Positions 8,171-17,222 of a DNA stretch of 64,000 nucleotides are shown piece after piece. The position numbers and the translations under genes are program-made. Within the stretch, counting starts at the first letter, position 1; each line of letters starts with the position of its first letter. Origin of the DNA: Streptomyces kronopolitis (GTDB lineage Bacteria > Actinomycetota > Actinomycetes > Streptomycetales > Streptomycetaceae); NCBI RefSeq assembly GCF_014646275.1, contig NZ_BMND01000006.1, positions 210,901 through 274,900 on the forward strand, given 5' to 3'. The notes under the pieces are model-generated. The model saw only the letters and a list, made by a program, of their open reading frames with translations. It was not told where the DNA came from and made no database searches.

Positions 8171-9871
8171 GTGAGCACGACGAAGAACCCGAGCGCGGAG
8201 CAGGGCTCGCACTCGAATTACCGTCGGTCCCTCGGGACCATCGCCCTGACCGCCACTGGTCTCGGGTCCATCATCGGCTCCGGCTGGCTCTTCGGAGCCG
8301 AACGGGCCGCCGCCATCGCCGGCCCGGCCGCGATCCTCGCCTGGGTCATCGGTGCGCTCGTCGCGCTCACCATCGCCCTCACGTACAGCGAGCTGGGCGC
8401 GATGTTCCCGAAGGCCGGCGGCATGGTCCGCTACGGCCAGTACTCCCACGGCTCGCTCGCCGGCTACCTCGCGGCCTGGGCGAACTGGATCGCGATCGTC
8501 TCGGTGATCCCGGGTGAGGCCACCGCCTCCGTCCAGTACATGAGCTCCTGGGACTTCGGCTGGACGCACGCGCTCTACGACGGCAAGGAGCTGACCGGCA
8601 CCGGCGTCGGGCTGGCCAGCATCCTGCTGATCTTCTACTTCTTCCTCAACTGGTTCGCGATCTCGCTGTTCGCCAAGACGAACACCGCGATCACGGTCTT
8701 CAAGGTCGTCGTCCCGGCGCTGACCGCGACCGCGCTGATGATGGCGCACTTCGACACCGGCAACATCGTCCACCACGGCGGCTTCACGCCCAACGGCTGG
8801 AGCTCGGTCTTCACCGCCGTCGCCGTCTCGGGCATCGTCTGGGCCTACAACGGCTTCCAGTCCCCGCTGAACCTCGCCGGTGAGGCCCGCAACCCCGGCA
8901 AGTCGCTGCCGAAGGCCGTCGTCTGGTCGATCCTGATCGCCCTGGTCATCTATGTCGCGCTGCAGATCGCGTTCCTGATGGCGGTGCCCGGTGACAAGCT
9001 GACCGCCGGCGGCGGCTGGGCCTCCCTCGGCTTCAACTCGCCGCTCGCCGACCTCGCCGTGGCCTGGGGCCTGAACTGGCTGGCGCTGCTGCTGTACGCG
9101 GACGCCTTCGTCTCGCCGTCCGGCACGGGCATGATCTACGCGGCCACCACCTCGCGCATGATCCACGGTGTGCAGGAGAACGGTCACCTGCCCGGCATCT
9201 TCGGCAAGGTGGACAAGAAGACCGGTGTGCCGCGTCCGGCGCTGGTGCTCAACCTCGTGATCGCCTTCCTCTTCCTCGCGGTCTTCCGCGGCTGGGGCTC
9301 GCTGGCCGAGATCGTCTCGGTGGCCACGGTCATCTCGTACATCACCGGGCCGGTCGCGGTGATGTCGCTGCGCCGGATCTCGCCGAACCTCACGCGCCCG
9401 GTCAAGCTGCGCGCGATGCCGATCGTCGCGCCGATCGCCATGATCTTCGGCTCGCTGGTGCTCTACTGGGGCCGCTGGCCGCTGACCGGCAAGGTCATCC
9501 TGATCATGGCCGTCGGACTGCCGGTCTGGGCCTGGTACGAGATCGGCAAGCCGCTGACCCAGGGCCGTAAGCCGTGGGCCGAGCTGCGCCCGCATCTCAA
9601 GGCCGGTGCCTGGATGGTGGCGTACCTGCTGGTCATGGCCGCGGTGTCGTACCTGGGCGGCAAGGAGTTCGGCGGCAAGGGCTACCTTCCGCAGGGCTGG
9701 GACATCGTCCTGGTCGCCGCGATCGGCCTGGCCTTCTACTACTGGGGCGTGCGCAGCTCCTGGCGCAACCCCTCGCTGCTCACGGTCGAGGCCGAGCTCC
9801 GCGCCGAGGAGGAGGCCGCCGCGAAGGAGGCCGCCGAGACCGACGGCGCCAAGGCGTCCGTCGGGTCCTGA
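8171..9871 (+). CDS. APC family amino acid permease
   Basis: A 566-aa cytoplasmic-membrane transporter of the amino acid-polyamine-organocation family, about 12-14 hydrophobic segments. TM1 carries the substrate-binding GLGSIIGSGWLFG loop, and TYSELGAMFPKAGGMVRYGQ follows TM2-3, both hallmarks of the family. The C-terminus is a charged Glu/Ala tail. Substrate specificity cannot be assigned. An in-frame opening extends to 7949, but the GTG at 8171 is chosen because CAGGAG lies 9 nt upstream and the residues before it are not membrane-like or conserved. It follows the TTA-containing GntR regulator on the same strand. Confidence 0.9.
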   Translation: MSTTKNPSAEQGSHSNYRRSLGTIALTATGLGSIIGSGWLFGAERAAAIAGPAAILAWVIGALVALTIALTYSELGAMFPKAGGMVRYGQYSHGSLAGYLAAWANWIAIVSVIPGEATASVQYMSSWDFGWTHALYDGKELTGTGVGLASILLIFYFFLNWFAISLFAKTNTAITVFKVVVPALTATALMMAHFDTGNIVHHGGFTPNGWSSVFTAVAVSGIVWAYNGFQSPLNLAGEARNPGKSLPKAVVWSILIALVIYVALQIAFLMAVPGDKLTAGGGWASLGFNSPLADLAVAWGLNWLALLLYADAFVSPSGTGMIYAATTSRMIHGVQENGHLPGIFGKVDKKTGVPRPALVLNLVIAFLFLAVFRGWGSLAEIVSVATVISYITGPVAVMSLRRISPNLTRPVKLRAMPIVAPIAMIFGSLVLYWGRWPLTGKVILIMAVGLPVWAWYEIGKPLTQGRKPWAELRPHLKAGAWMVAYLLVMAAVSYLGGKEFGGKGYLPQGWDIVLVAAIGLAFYYWGVRSSWRNPSLLTVEAELRAEEEAAAKEAAETDGAKASVGS

Positions 9872-10117
9872 ATCCGCCCGCGCCGTCCGCGCGACAGCTG
9901 TCCGCCCGCCCGAGCGCATCGGGCCACCAGCCGGCCATCCGCAGGCCGTCTCCGGTACACCGGAGGCCCGCGGGTGGCCGGTTCGGTATCTCTTTGTGAA
10001 AAGCCATATCCGCTGAGTGAAGGTCGGGCGTAGGCTCGGGCATATGCGGATTGCGATTTCGGCATCAGCGGACCAGGGGCGCGCAAGGGAGCGCCACGCG
10101 GCGGACGGAGGGGCGCA

Positions 10118-10297
10118 ATGACCGACGGCGGAGCGGTGCTCCCCTGGCTCGTCATCCGCCAGGACGAAGGCGGCAACCGCTATCGCGTGGGCCGCTATGC
10201 CACCCGAGCGGAGGCGGAGCGGGTGGCCGACCGGCTTGGCACACGCGGCCACCAGCAGCTTTACGTGGTCGAGAAGGCCGATCGGGCGGCCACCTGA
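10118..10297 (+). CDS. SPOR-domain-like small protein
   Basis: A 59-aa protein. Its core (LVIRQDEGGNRYRVGRYATR then AEAERVADRL) follows the pattern of a SPOR-type RNP-fold repeat (xVGxYxTRAEAExxAxRL), here without any membrane anchor. SPOR domains usually bind denuded peptidoglycan, but single cytosolic mini-SPOR proteins are common in Streptomyces and their function is unknown. The ATG has GGAGG 6 nt upstream. A TAGGCT hexamer at 10031-10036 may be the -10 of its promoter. The Nudix gene starts 51 bp after its stop. Confidence 0.8.
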   Translation: MTDGGAVLPWLVIRQDEGGNRYRVGRYATRAEAERVADRLGTRGHQQLYVVEKADRAAT

Positions 10298-10335
10298 GAG
10301 CTCGCGAGCGGCAGGCGGGACGGGGGCGGGGGACG

Positions 10336-10341
10336 TAGGCT
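10336..10341 (+). promoter_or_regulatory. -10 box of probable leaderless promoter
   Basis: TAGGCT with a 7-nt spacer to the ATG of the Nudix gene and no Shine-Dalgarno sequence. The geometry places the transcription start at or next to the start codon. Confidence 0.5.
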
Positions 10342-10348
10342 GCCGCGC

Positions 10349-10780
10349 ATGACGACCGTGCGCGTAGTGGTGGGCGGAGCGGTGTGCGAGCGCGGGCGGC
10401 TGCTGGCCGCCCGGCGCAGCGCGCCGCCCGCGCTGGCCGGCCGCTGGGAGCTGCCCGGCGGCAAGGTGGAGGACGACGAAACCCCCGAGCGGGCGCTGGA
10501 GCGTGAGCTGCGCGAGGAGCTGGGGGTCGAGGCCGCGGTCCTGGACCGGATTCCGGGGGAGTGGGTGCTGCGGCCCGGCTATGTCCTGCAGGTGTGGACG
10601 GCCCGGCTGGTGTCCGGGGTGCCGCAGCCCCTGGAGGACCACGACGAGCTGCGCTGGCTGCGGCCCGGCGAGGAGAGCCAGGTCGACTGGCTGGATCAGG
10701 ACCGCCCCGCGGTCGCCGAGGTGATGCGCAGACTGGCTGCGAAGAACGGGGTGCCGCCCGCCGCCCCGGCGCGCCCGTAG
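10349..10780 (+). CDS. Nudix hydrolase (MutT-like)
   Basis: A 143-aa Nudix pyrophosphohydrolase. The Nudix box is complete: GGKVEDDETPERALERELRE followed by ELGV, which binds Mg2+. WELPGG before it and VWTARLVSG after it fit MutT/NTP pyrophosphohydrolase enzymes that clean oxidised or non-canonical nucleoside triphosphates. The exact substrate is not readable. There is no ribosome site, but TAGGCT (10336-10341) lies 7 nt before the ATG, so the mRNA is probably leaderless. Confidence 0.9.
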   Translation: MTTVRVVVGGAVCERGRLLAARRSAPPALAGRWELPGGKVEDDETPERALERELREELGVEAAVLDRIPGEWVLRPGYVLQVWTARLVSGVPQPLEDHDELRWLRPGEESQVDWLDQDRPAVAEVMRRLAAKNGVPPAAPARP

Positions 10781-11032
10781 TGCCCCGCCGTCGGGCCCTG
10801 GCCGCCCCCGCACCGCCCGTCCGGCCCGCCGCGCGCACCCGTGCGCCCCGGGCCGCTCCCGCGCCTGTGGCAGCCCTTCTCGGCGCCCCGGCCGAGTGCG
10901 CCGATATGTTTCATTTACGGCACAGTGCACCGCCGCATGCGGTACTTCGCGCGGGATATCGGGTATGTCCTGAATGACCCCTTCCATCCGTGGAATGTGA
11001 CGGGGGAGTCATCGGGCTGGGATGTGATCGGC

Positions 11033-11485
11033 GTGAGCGAGAGCGCAGCGGCAGAGGTCCCGGAGCCGGTCTCCGGCAATGCCCGCAGGCGCGGCAAGGC
11101 CACCGGTTCCCCCACCGCCGAATGGAGCTTCCCCGCCGATCCCGGTGCCGTGCGCACCGCCCGCACCGTGGTCCGCCGGGTGCTGGACGACTGGGGATTG
11201 AACGGCGCCGCCGACATGGCCGTACTACTCGTGAGCGAGCTCGTCACCAACTCGCTGCGCCATGCCAGCGGGCCGATCGGGGTCCGCATGGTGCTGCTGA
11301 CCACCGGCGGGCTGCTCGTCGAGGTCTCCGATCCGCTGCCCGACCCGCCGCGGGAGCGCGACGCCGCGCCCGACGACGAGGGGGGCCGAGGATTGCAGCT
11401 GGTCGCGTGCAGTTCGCGGCGCTGGGGGACCCGGCGTGGAAAGAGTGGCAAGACTGTGTGGTTCGAGCTGTCGGTGGCTGGTTAG
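11033..11485 (+). CDS. Stand-alone HATPase_c protein (anti-sigma/RsbW-like)
   Basis: A 150-aa histidine-kinase-type ATPase domain without a kinase dimerisation region. LLVSELVTNSLRHASG is the N-box, VEVSDPLPD the G1 region, and DEGGRGLQLV the G2 box. Such proteins in Streptomyces act as anti-sigma or signalling kinases of the RsbW/SpoIIAB type. The frame is open upstream, with alternatives at an ATG at 10937 and earlier. The GTG at 11033 gives the usual family length but has only a weak purine tract, so the start is uncertain. It sits just before a large PP2C-HATPase phosphatase whose last domain closely resembles it, suggesting duplication and a shared partner-switching circuit. Confidence 0.8.
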   Translation: MSESAAAEVPEPVSGNARRRGKATGSPTAEWSFPADPGAVRTARTVVRRVLDDWGLNGAADMAVLLVSELVTNSLRHASGPIGVRMVLLTTGGLLVEVSDPLPDPPRERDAAPDDEGGRGLQLVACSSRRWGTRRGKSGKTVWFELSVAG

Positions 11486-11516
11486 GAGACAGATGAAGTC
11501 CTGATCGTTGCCATTT

Positions 11517-11535
11517 CATCGACATTCTGTCGATG
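11517..11535. repeat. Inverted repeat between HATPase and phosphatase genes
   Basis: CATCGAC (11517-11523) and GTCGATG (11529-11535) form a 7-bp inverted repeat with a 5-nt loop, flanked by CCAT/ATGG-type bases. It may be a weak terminator or a regulator site ahead of the phosphatase gene. Confidence 0.35.
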
Positions 11536-11647
11536 GCCTGCGATCGAGACTGTGCTGTGATCGTGAAGACCGTGTTCCGGATTGCCGAGGTGCTGGATAC
11601 TCAGGCGGGTCCGGTCCGGGCACGATGAGCTGGAGGGGACGGGGCTC

Positions 11648-14320
11648 GTGAGCGAGATGTCATCTGGCGGGGAAGAACCCGCACAGAGCGGGGGTCAGGG
11701 CGGTGCGGACCGCCCGGGGGACCCGGCCGGCCGCCCGCGCGCGGGCGAGCCGGCGGGCGCGCCCGTATGGCAGAGCAGCCGGCCCGGATCGATCTACGAC
11801 TACATCCGCGTGGCCTCCTTCTCGCTCGGTCCCGACGGCCGGATCGACCAGTGGAGCGAGCGGGCCGCGCAGATGCTCGGCATCCCCGCCCGCTACGCCC
11901 TCGGCAAGGACCCCGTGGAGGCCTTCGTCCCCGGCGAGTTGCGCGACACCGGCCACCGCAAGGTGTCCGAGATACTCGACGGCCGGGAGTGGACCGGCCT
12001 GGTGCCCTACCGCAGGGAAGCGGACGGCGCGACCGACGGACTCGCCGAGATCTATGTGATGCCCTCGCGCAACGAGGACGGTGAGCGTGCTGCGGTCTGC
12101 CTGGTCGTCGACGTCCGGGCGCTGCGCGGCATCGAGACCGATCTCGCCGCCTCGCAGGCCGTTTTCGGTCAATCTCCCATCGGCTTCACCCTGTTCGGCA
12201 CGGACCTGAAGCTGCTGCGGGTCAACGAACGCTTCGCCACCGTCTTCGGCGGCCCGGCCAGCAAGTACCGCGGCTGCGGCCCGCACGACTTCCTGCCGCG
12301 CACCGAGGCCGAGCGGATGACCGCCGCCCTGCGCCGCGTCCTGGACACCGGCGAGCCGGTCGCCGAGATGCAACTGATCGGCCTGCCGGGCGGCGAGGGC
12401 GACCGCCGCCGCTGGTCGGTGTCGCTCTACCGGCTGCACGGCGCCAGCGGCCGGCCGATCGGCGTCGCGGCGCTCGCCGCCGACGTGACCGGCCGGCGCC
12501 GTGCCGAGCGGGAGGCCGCCAACGCCCGCCGCAACCTCGCGCTGCTCAACGAGGCCGGCGCCCGGATAGGCAACTCCCTCGACCTGGAGACCACCGCCCG
12601 CACCCTCCTGGACGTCGCCGTCCCGCAGTTCTGCGACCTGGCCTCGGTGGACCTCTACCAGGGGCTGCTGGCCGGCGACGAGGCCCCGCCCGGCATGAGC
12701 GACGGCAGCGCGGAGCTGCGCCGGGTCGCCTTCGCCAGCGCCGTCTCGGACGCCCCGCTCGCCACCGCTCCCGGCGCCACCCCGGGCCCGGTCGCGGTCG
12801 GCGCCGTCCACCGCTACCCCTTCAACTCCCCCTGCGCGGGCGCCCTGCGGACCGGCCACGCGCAGATCATCCCGGGCCGGGAGAGCGACGACGGGGGGCC
12901 GGAGTTCGGCGCGGTGGTGCAGTCCACCCTCGCCGTTCCGATGGTCGCCCGGGACACCGTCGTCGGGCTGGTGCAGTTCTCCCGCACCAAGGGCAGCGAG
13001 CCGTTCGGCGAGCGGGACACCGCGCTCGCCGTGGAGCTGGCCGCGCGCGCCGCCGTCTGCATCGACAACGCCCGCCTCTACCGCCGCGAGCACGAGCGCG
13101 CGCTGATATTGCAGCGCAGCCTGCTGCCGCCCGGCGACCCCGAGGCGGCCGGCCTGGACATCGCCTGCCGCTATCTGCCCGGCACCACCGCGACCGAGGT
13201 CGGCGGCGACTGGTTCGACGTCATCGAACTCCCCGGCCACCGCACCGCGCTGGTGGTCGGCGACGTGATGGGCCGCGGACTGCGCGCCGCGGTCGCCATG
13301 GGGGAGCTGCGCACCGCCGTGCGGACCCTGGCGCTGCTGGACCTGGAGCCCGCCGAGGTGCTCTCGGCGCTGGACGAGATCGCCCGCGGGCTCGGCGGCG
13401 ACGGCGAGGGCCGGTCCACCGCCCGTGGCGCCCGCGGCCGGTCCGGGGCCCCGGAGGGCGCCGAGCCGGGGCGCTCGGCGCGGACCGCCGATCTCTCCGA
13501 GGTCTACCTCGCCACCTGCGTCTACGCCGTCTACGACCCGATCACCCGGCGCTGCACGTTCGCCAACGCCGGGCATCTGCCGCCGGTGCTGGTCGAGGAC
13601 GGCGAGGACGCGCTGCTGCTCGACGTGCCCCCGGGGATGCCGCTCGGCGTGGGCGGCGAGCCGTTCGAGGAGATCGAGGTCGAGCTGCCGGACGGCGCGC
13701 TGCTGGCGCTCTACACCGACGGCCTGGTGGAGTCCCGCGACCATCCGCTGGACGAGGGGCTGCAGGCCTTCCGCCGGGCCCTGTCGGGCGCCGACCGTCC
13801 GCTGGAGGACGCCTGCGACCACGTGCTGAGCGCGATGGACACCTCGCACGGCGAGGACGACATCGCGCTGCTGATGGCACGGGTGCAGGGGCTGCCCAAG
13901 GACGCGGTGGGCGACTGGAATCTGGCGCCGGAGCCCCGCTCGGTGGCCCGCGCCCGCGAGCTGGCCCGCGACCAGCTCACGGACTGGGGCCTGCAGGGCC
14001 TCGTCGACACCACCGAGCTGCTGGTCAGCGAGCTGGTGACGAACGCACTGCGGCACGGCCACGGCGAGATCCGGCTGCGGCTGCTGCTGGACCGCACCCT
14101 GGTCTGCGAGGTCTGGGACGCCGATCTGGCCCAGCCGCGCCGGCGCCGGGCCCGGGACACCGACGAGGGCGGCCGCGGGCTGCAGCTGGTCGGCCTGCTC
14201 AGCGAGGGCTGGGGCAGCCGGCGCACCCCGCGCGGCAAGACGGTGTGGTTCGAACTCGCGCTGCCCGACGGGGAGTCGCCCGCGGTGGACCCGGCGGAAG
14301 CGCTGCTGAGCATGTTCTGA
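11648..14320 (+). CDS. PAS-PAS-GAF-PP2C (SpoIIE)-HATPase signalling phosphatase
   Basis: An 890-aa cytosolic multidomain protein. Approximate order: PAS-like domain (45-125), second PAS (165-285, SPIGFTLFGTDLKLLRVNERF), GAF (295-480, ending ELAARAAVCIDNARLYRREH), SpoIIE-type PP2C phosphatase (510-720), HATPase (745-880). The phosphatase metal motifs are intact: GGDWFD, GDVMGRG, YTDGLVE, DDIALL. The HATPase has ELVTNALRHG and DEGGRGLQLV. The domain set combines a sensor, an anti-anti-sigma phosphatase and an anti-sigma-like kinase in one chain, a common Streptomyces design for partner switching. The GTG is preferred to upstream starts because GGAGG lies 11 nt before it. An ATG three codons further in is also possible. 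No anti-anti-sigma (STAS) gene is adjacent. Confidence 0.88.
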   Translation: MSEMSSGGEEPAQSGGQGGADRPGDPAGRPRAGEPAGAPVWQSSRPGSIYDYIRVASFSLGPDGRIDQWSERAAQMLGIPARYALGKDPVEAFVPGELRDTGHRKVSEILDGREWTGLVPYRREADGATDGLAEIYVMPSRNEDGERAAVCLVVDVRALRGIETDLAASQAVFGQSPIGFTLFGTDLKLLRVNERFATVFGGPASKYRGCGPHDFLPRTEAERMTAALRRVLDTGEPVAEMQLIGLPGGEGDRRRWSVSLYRLHGASGRPIGVAALAADVTGRRRAEREAANARRNLALLNEAGARIGNSLDLETTARTLLDVAVPQFCDLASVDLYQGLLAGDEAPPGMSDGSAELRRVAFASAVSDAPLATAPGATPGPVAVGAVHRYPFNSPCAGALRTGHAQIIPGRESDDGGPEFGAVVQSTLAVPMVARDTVVGLVQFSRTKGSEPFGERDTALAVELAARAAVCIDNARLYRREHERALILQRSLLPPGDPEAAGLDIACRYLPGTTATEVGGDWFDVIELPGHRTALVVGDVMGRGLRAAVAMGELRTAVRTLALLDLEPAEVLSALDEIARGLGGDGEGRSTARGARGRSGAPEGAEPGRSARTADLSEVYLATCVYAVYDPITRRCTFANAGHLPPVLVEDGEDALLLDVPPGMPLGVGGEPFEEIEVELPDGALLALYTDGLVESRDHPLDEGLQAFRRALSGADRPLEDACDHVLSAMDTSHGEDDIALLMARVQGLPKDAVGDWNLAPEPRSVARARELARDQLTDWGLQGLVDTTELLVSELVTNALRHGHGEIRLRLLLDRTLVCEVWDADLAQPRRRRARDTDEGGRGLQLVGLLSEGWGSRRTPRGKTVWFELALPDGESPAVDPAEALLSMF

Positions 14321-14326
14321 GGGGAC

Positions 14327-14363
14327 GGGGCGGGACCGGGGCGGTGCGCCCGGGTCCCGCCCC
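14327..14363. terminator. Bidirectional terminator between phosphatase and sdhB
   Basis: GGGGCGGGACC (14327-14337) pairs with GGTCCCGCCCC (14353-14363), 11 bp, between two convergent stop codons. Confidence 0.7.
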
Positions 14364-14368
14364 GCCGC

Positions 14369-15166
14369 TCACTCGCCGCGGCGCCGGATCTTGTTGCCGA
14401 GCCAGACCAGCGGGTCGTACTTGCGGTCCGCGGCCCGCTCCTTGAGCGGGATCAGCGCATTGTCGGTGATCTTGATGTGCTCGGGGCAGACCTCGGTGCA
14501 GCACTTGGTGATGTTGCAGTAGCCCAGCCCGTGCTCGTCCTGCGCGGTGGCCTTGCGGTCCAGGCCCGAGGCCGGTGCCGCGTCCAGCGGGTGCATGTCG
14601 AGCTCGGCGATGCGCATCAGGAAGCGCGGACCGGCGAACGCGGTCTTGTTCTCCTCGTGGTCACGCACCACATGGCAGGTGTCCTGGCACAGGAAGCACT
14701 CGATGCACTTGCGGAACTCCTGGGACCGTCCCACGTCCTCCTGCTGCATGCGGTACTCGCCGGGGGCCAGCTCCGCGGGCGGCACGAACGCCGGGATCTC
14801 CCGGGCCTTGGTGTAGTTGAAGGACACGTCCGTGACCAGGTCGCGGACGACCGGGAAGGCCCGCATCGGCGTGATCGTGAGGGTCTCCGCGCGGTCGAAG
14901 ACCGACATCCGGGTCATGCACATCAGCCGCGGCCGGCCGTTGATCTCCGCGCTGCACGAACCGCACTTGCCCGCCTTGCAGTTCCAGCGCACCGCGAGAT
15001 CGGGGGCCTGGGTCGCCTGGAGGCGGTGGATGATGTCGAGCACCACCTCGCCCTCGTGCACCTCGACCGTGTAGTCCGCCAGGTCGCCGTCGTGCTCGTC
15101 GCCCCGCCACACCCGGAAGTGCGCCTGGTAGGCCCCCGACTTCTGCTCTTCCTGCGACACGCTCAC
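14369..15166 (-). CDS. sdhB: Succinate dehydrogenase/fumarate reductase iron-sulfur subunit
   Basis: A 265-aa electron-transfer subunit on the cytoplasmic face of the membrane complex. The [2Fe-2S] plant-ferredoxin region is NCKAGKCGSCSAEINGRPRL followed by MC. The C-terminal cysteine clusters for [3Fe-4S]/[4Fe-4S] centres are CIECFLCQDTCHV and CNITKCCTEVCPEH. The GTG start overlaps the flavoprotein stop (GTGA), with GAGGAG 8 nt upstream. A much longer upstream frame exists but runs through the flavoprotein gene. Gene order and sequence type match the actinobacterial Sdh1 family (M. tuberculosis Rv0247c-Rv0249c), in which the three subunits form a succinate:menaquinone oxidoreductase. Confidence 0.93.
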   Translation of the reverse strand: MSVSQEEQKSGAYQAHFRVWRGDEHDGDLADYTVEVHEGEVVLDIIHRLQATQAPDLAVRWNCKAGKCGSCSAEINGRPRLMCMTRMSVFDRAETLTITPMRAFPVVRDLVTDVSFNYTKAREIPAFVPPAELAPGEYRMQQEDVGRSQEFRKCIECFLCQDTCHVVRDHEENKTAFAGPRFLMRIAELDMHPLDAAPASGLDRKATAQDEHGLGYCNITKCCTEVCPEHIKITDNALIPLKERAADRKYDPLVWLGNKIRRRGE

Positions 15167-17148
15167 CGGCTCAGCTCCTCGTCCGTCAGATACTTCGCCA
15201 GCTCGTCCTTCTCGAACAACTCCAGCAGATCGCGGCGGATCGGCGGGGTCTCGCGCCGGGAGAGCCGGATCTGGCCCAGCGCCGGGTCCGCGGTGCGCGC
15301 CTCGCCCTGCGGGTGGGCGACCTCGCAGACCAGGTTGATGTTGCGCCAGCCGCGGTCCATCGCCGGATGGTCGTCGCGGGTGTGGCCGCCGCGGCTCTCC
15401 TCGCGCTCCAGCGCCGCCCGCGCCACGCACTCGCTGACCAGCAGCATGTTCCGCAGGTCGAGGGAGAGGTGCCAGCCGGGGTTGTACTGCCGGTGGCCCT
15501 CGACGCCGGCCCGGCGGGCCCGCACCCGCAGATCGGCCAGCCGCTTGAGCGCCTCGAACATCTCGCTCTCCTTGCGGATGATGCCGACCAGGTCGTTCAT
15601 CGCCTGCTGGAGCTCCTGGTGCAGGGTGTACGGGTTCTCCGCCGGGCCCGTCTCCCGGCCGGCGTCCTCCCCGCGGCCCTCGCCGGCGTCCTGCCCGCCC
15701 TCGGCGCTGAAGGGGCGCAGCGCCTCCGCCTCCGCCGCGTCGATCTGGAGCGGGTCGACGGCCGGCCGCCGGTCGAGCGAGGCCGCGTACTCGGCGGCGT
15801 GCAGCCCCGCGCGGCGGCCGAAGACCAGCAGGTCGGACAGCGAGTTGCCGCCCAGGCGGTTGGAGCCGTGCATGCCGCCGGCCACCTCGCCGGCCGCGAA
15901 CAGCCCGGGGACGCCGGTCGCCGCCGCGGTGTCCGGGTCGACCTCCACCCCGCCCATCACGTAGTGGCAGGTCGGGCCGACCTCCATCGGCTCGACGGTG
16001 ATGTCCACATCCGCCAGCTCCTTGAACTGGTGGTGCATCGAGGGCAGCCGGCGCTCGATGACCTCGGCCGGCATCCGGGTGGAGACGTCCAGGTAGACGC
16101 CGCCGTGCGGGGAGCCGCGGCCCGCCTTGACCTCGGCGTTGATGGCGCGGGCGACCTCGTCGCGGGGGAGGAGTTCGGGCGGGCGGCGGTGGCGTTCGGG
16201 ATCCTCGTACCAGCCGTCGCCCTCCTCCTCGGTCTCCGCGTACTTCTCCTTGAAGACGTCCGGGATGTAGTCGAACATGAAGCGCTTGCCGTCGCTGTTG
16301 CGCAGCACCCCGCCGTCGCCGCGGACCGACTCGGTGACGAGGATGCCCTTGACCGACGGCGGCCAGACCATGCCGGTGGGGTGGAACTGCACGAACTCCA
16401 TGTTGATCAGCGGCGCCCCGGCCAGCAGCGCCAGCGCGTGGCCGTCACCGGTGTACTCCCAGGAGTTGGAGGTCACCTTGAACGACTTGCCGATGCCGCC
16501 GGTGGCCAGCACGACCGCCGGGGCCTCCAGGACGAAGAAGCGGCCGGACTCCCGCTCGTAGCAGAAGGCGCCGGCGACCTTCCCGGAGCCCGCGCCCGGG
16601 CCGCCCGGCTCCTTGAGGATCCGGGTGACCGTGCACTCCTGGAAGACCTTCAACCGTGCGTCGTACGCGCCCAGTTCCCGCTCGTCCTCCTGCTGGAGCG
16701 CCACGATCTTCTGCTGGAGGGTGCGGATCAGCTCCAGGCCCGTACGGTCGCCGACGTGCGCCAGCCGCGGGTACTCGTGGCCGCCGAAGTTCCGCTGGGA
16801 GATCCGGCCGTCCGCGGTGCGGTCGAAGAGCGCGCCCCAGGTCTCCAGCTCCCAGACCCGGTCCGGGGCCTCCCGGGCGTGGAGTTCGGCCATCCGCCAG
16901 TGGTTGAGGAACTTGCCGCCGCGCATGGTGTCCCGGAAGTGGACCTGCCAGTTGTCGTGCGCGTTGGCGTTCCCCATGCTGGCGGCGATCCCGCCCTCGG
17001 CCATCACCGTATGGGCCTTGCCGAACAGGGACTTGCAGATCACGGCCGTGCGCATGCCGGCCTCGCGGGCCTCGATGGCGGCGCGCAGTCCGGCGCCGCC
17101 CGCGCCCACCACGACCACGTCCCATGCCTGCCGGTCCACATGCGCCAT
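15163..17148 (-). CDS. sdhA: Succinate dehydrogenase flavoprotein subunit
   Basis: A 661-aa catalytic subunit that oxidises succinate with covalent FAD. VVVVGAGGAGLRAAIEA is the N-terminal FAD dinucleotide fold. KAHTVMAEGGIAA carries the flavinylation His. HPTGMVWPP and RLGGNSLSDLLVFGRRAG are conserved active-site and FAD segments. A Gly/Asp/Glu-rich stretch around residue 490 (GGQDAGEGRGEDAG) is a low-complexity insert. The ATG at 17148 (protein start MAHVDRQAWD) fits relatives; a GTG at 17160 would add four residues. It is coupled by a GTGA overlap to sdhB and follows the membrane subunit after 74 bp. Confidence 0.93.
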   Translation of the reverse strand: MAHVDRQAWDVVVVGAGGAGLRAAIEAREAGMRTAVICKSLFGKAHTVMAEGGIAASMGNANAHDNWQVHFRDTMRGGKFLNHWRMAELHAREAPDRVWELETWGALFDRTADGRISQRNFGGHEYPRLAHVGDRTGLELIRTLQQKIVALQQEDERELGAYDARLKVFQECTVTRILKEPGGPGAGSGKVAGAFCYERESGRFFVLEAPAVVLATGGIGKSFKVTSNSWEYTGDGHALALLAGAPLINMEFVQFHPTGMVWPPSVKGILVTESVRGDGGVLRNSDGKRFMFDYIPDVFKEKYAETEEEGDGWYEDPERHRRPPELLPRDEVARAINAEVKAGRGSPHGGVYLDVSTRMPAEVIERRLPSMHHQFKELADVDITVEPMEVGPTCHYVMGGVEVDPDTAAATGVPGLFAAGEVAGGMHGSNRLGGNSLSDLLVFGRRAGLHAAEYAASLDRRPAVDPLQIDAAEAEALRPFSAEGGQDAGEGRGEDAGRETGPAENPYTLHQELQQAMNDLVGIIRKESEMFEALKRLADLRVRARRAGVEGHRQYNPGWHLSLDLRNMLLVSECVARAALEREESRGGHTRDDHPAMDRGWRNINLVCEVAHPQGEARTADPALGQIRLSRRETPPIRRDLLELFEKDELAKYLTDEELSR

Positions 17149-17222
17149 CGCGGGGCACACCTTTCCGTAGATGAACTGTCAAAGGAGTTGCTGTTGCGCA
17201 AGGAGAAGGAGAGGGGCGCGCG

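Noticed and set aside
8054..10987. A 977-codon open frame on the minus strand opposite the APC permease, SPOR and Nudix genes
   Set aside because: Its translation is Arg/Gly/His/Asp-rich with no domain. It arises because high-GC third positions leave opposite frames open. The plus-strand genes have clear motifs.
11660..14062. An 800-codon minus-strand frame opposite the PAS-GAF-PP2C gene
   Set aside because: Low-complexity Gly/Ala/Arg/Val protein without motifs; antisense shadow of a well-supported gene.
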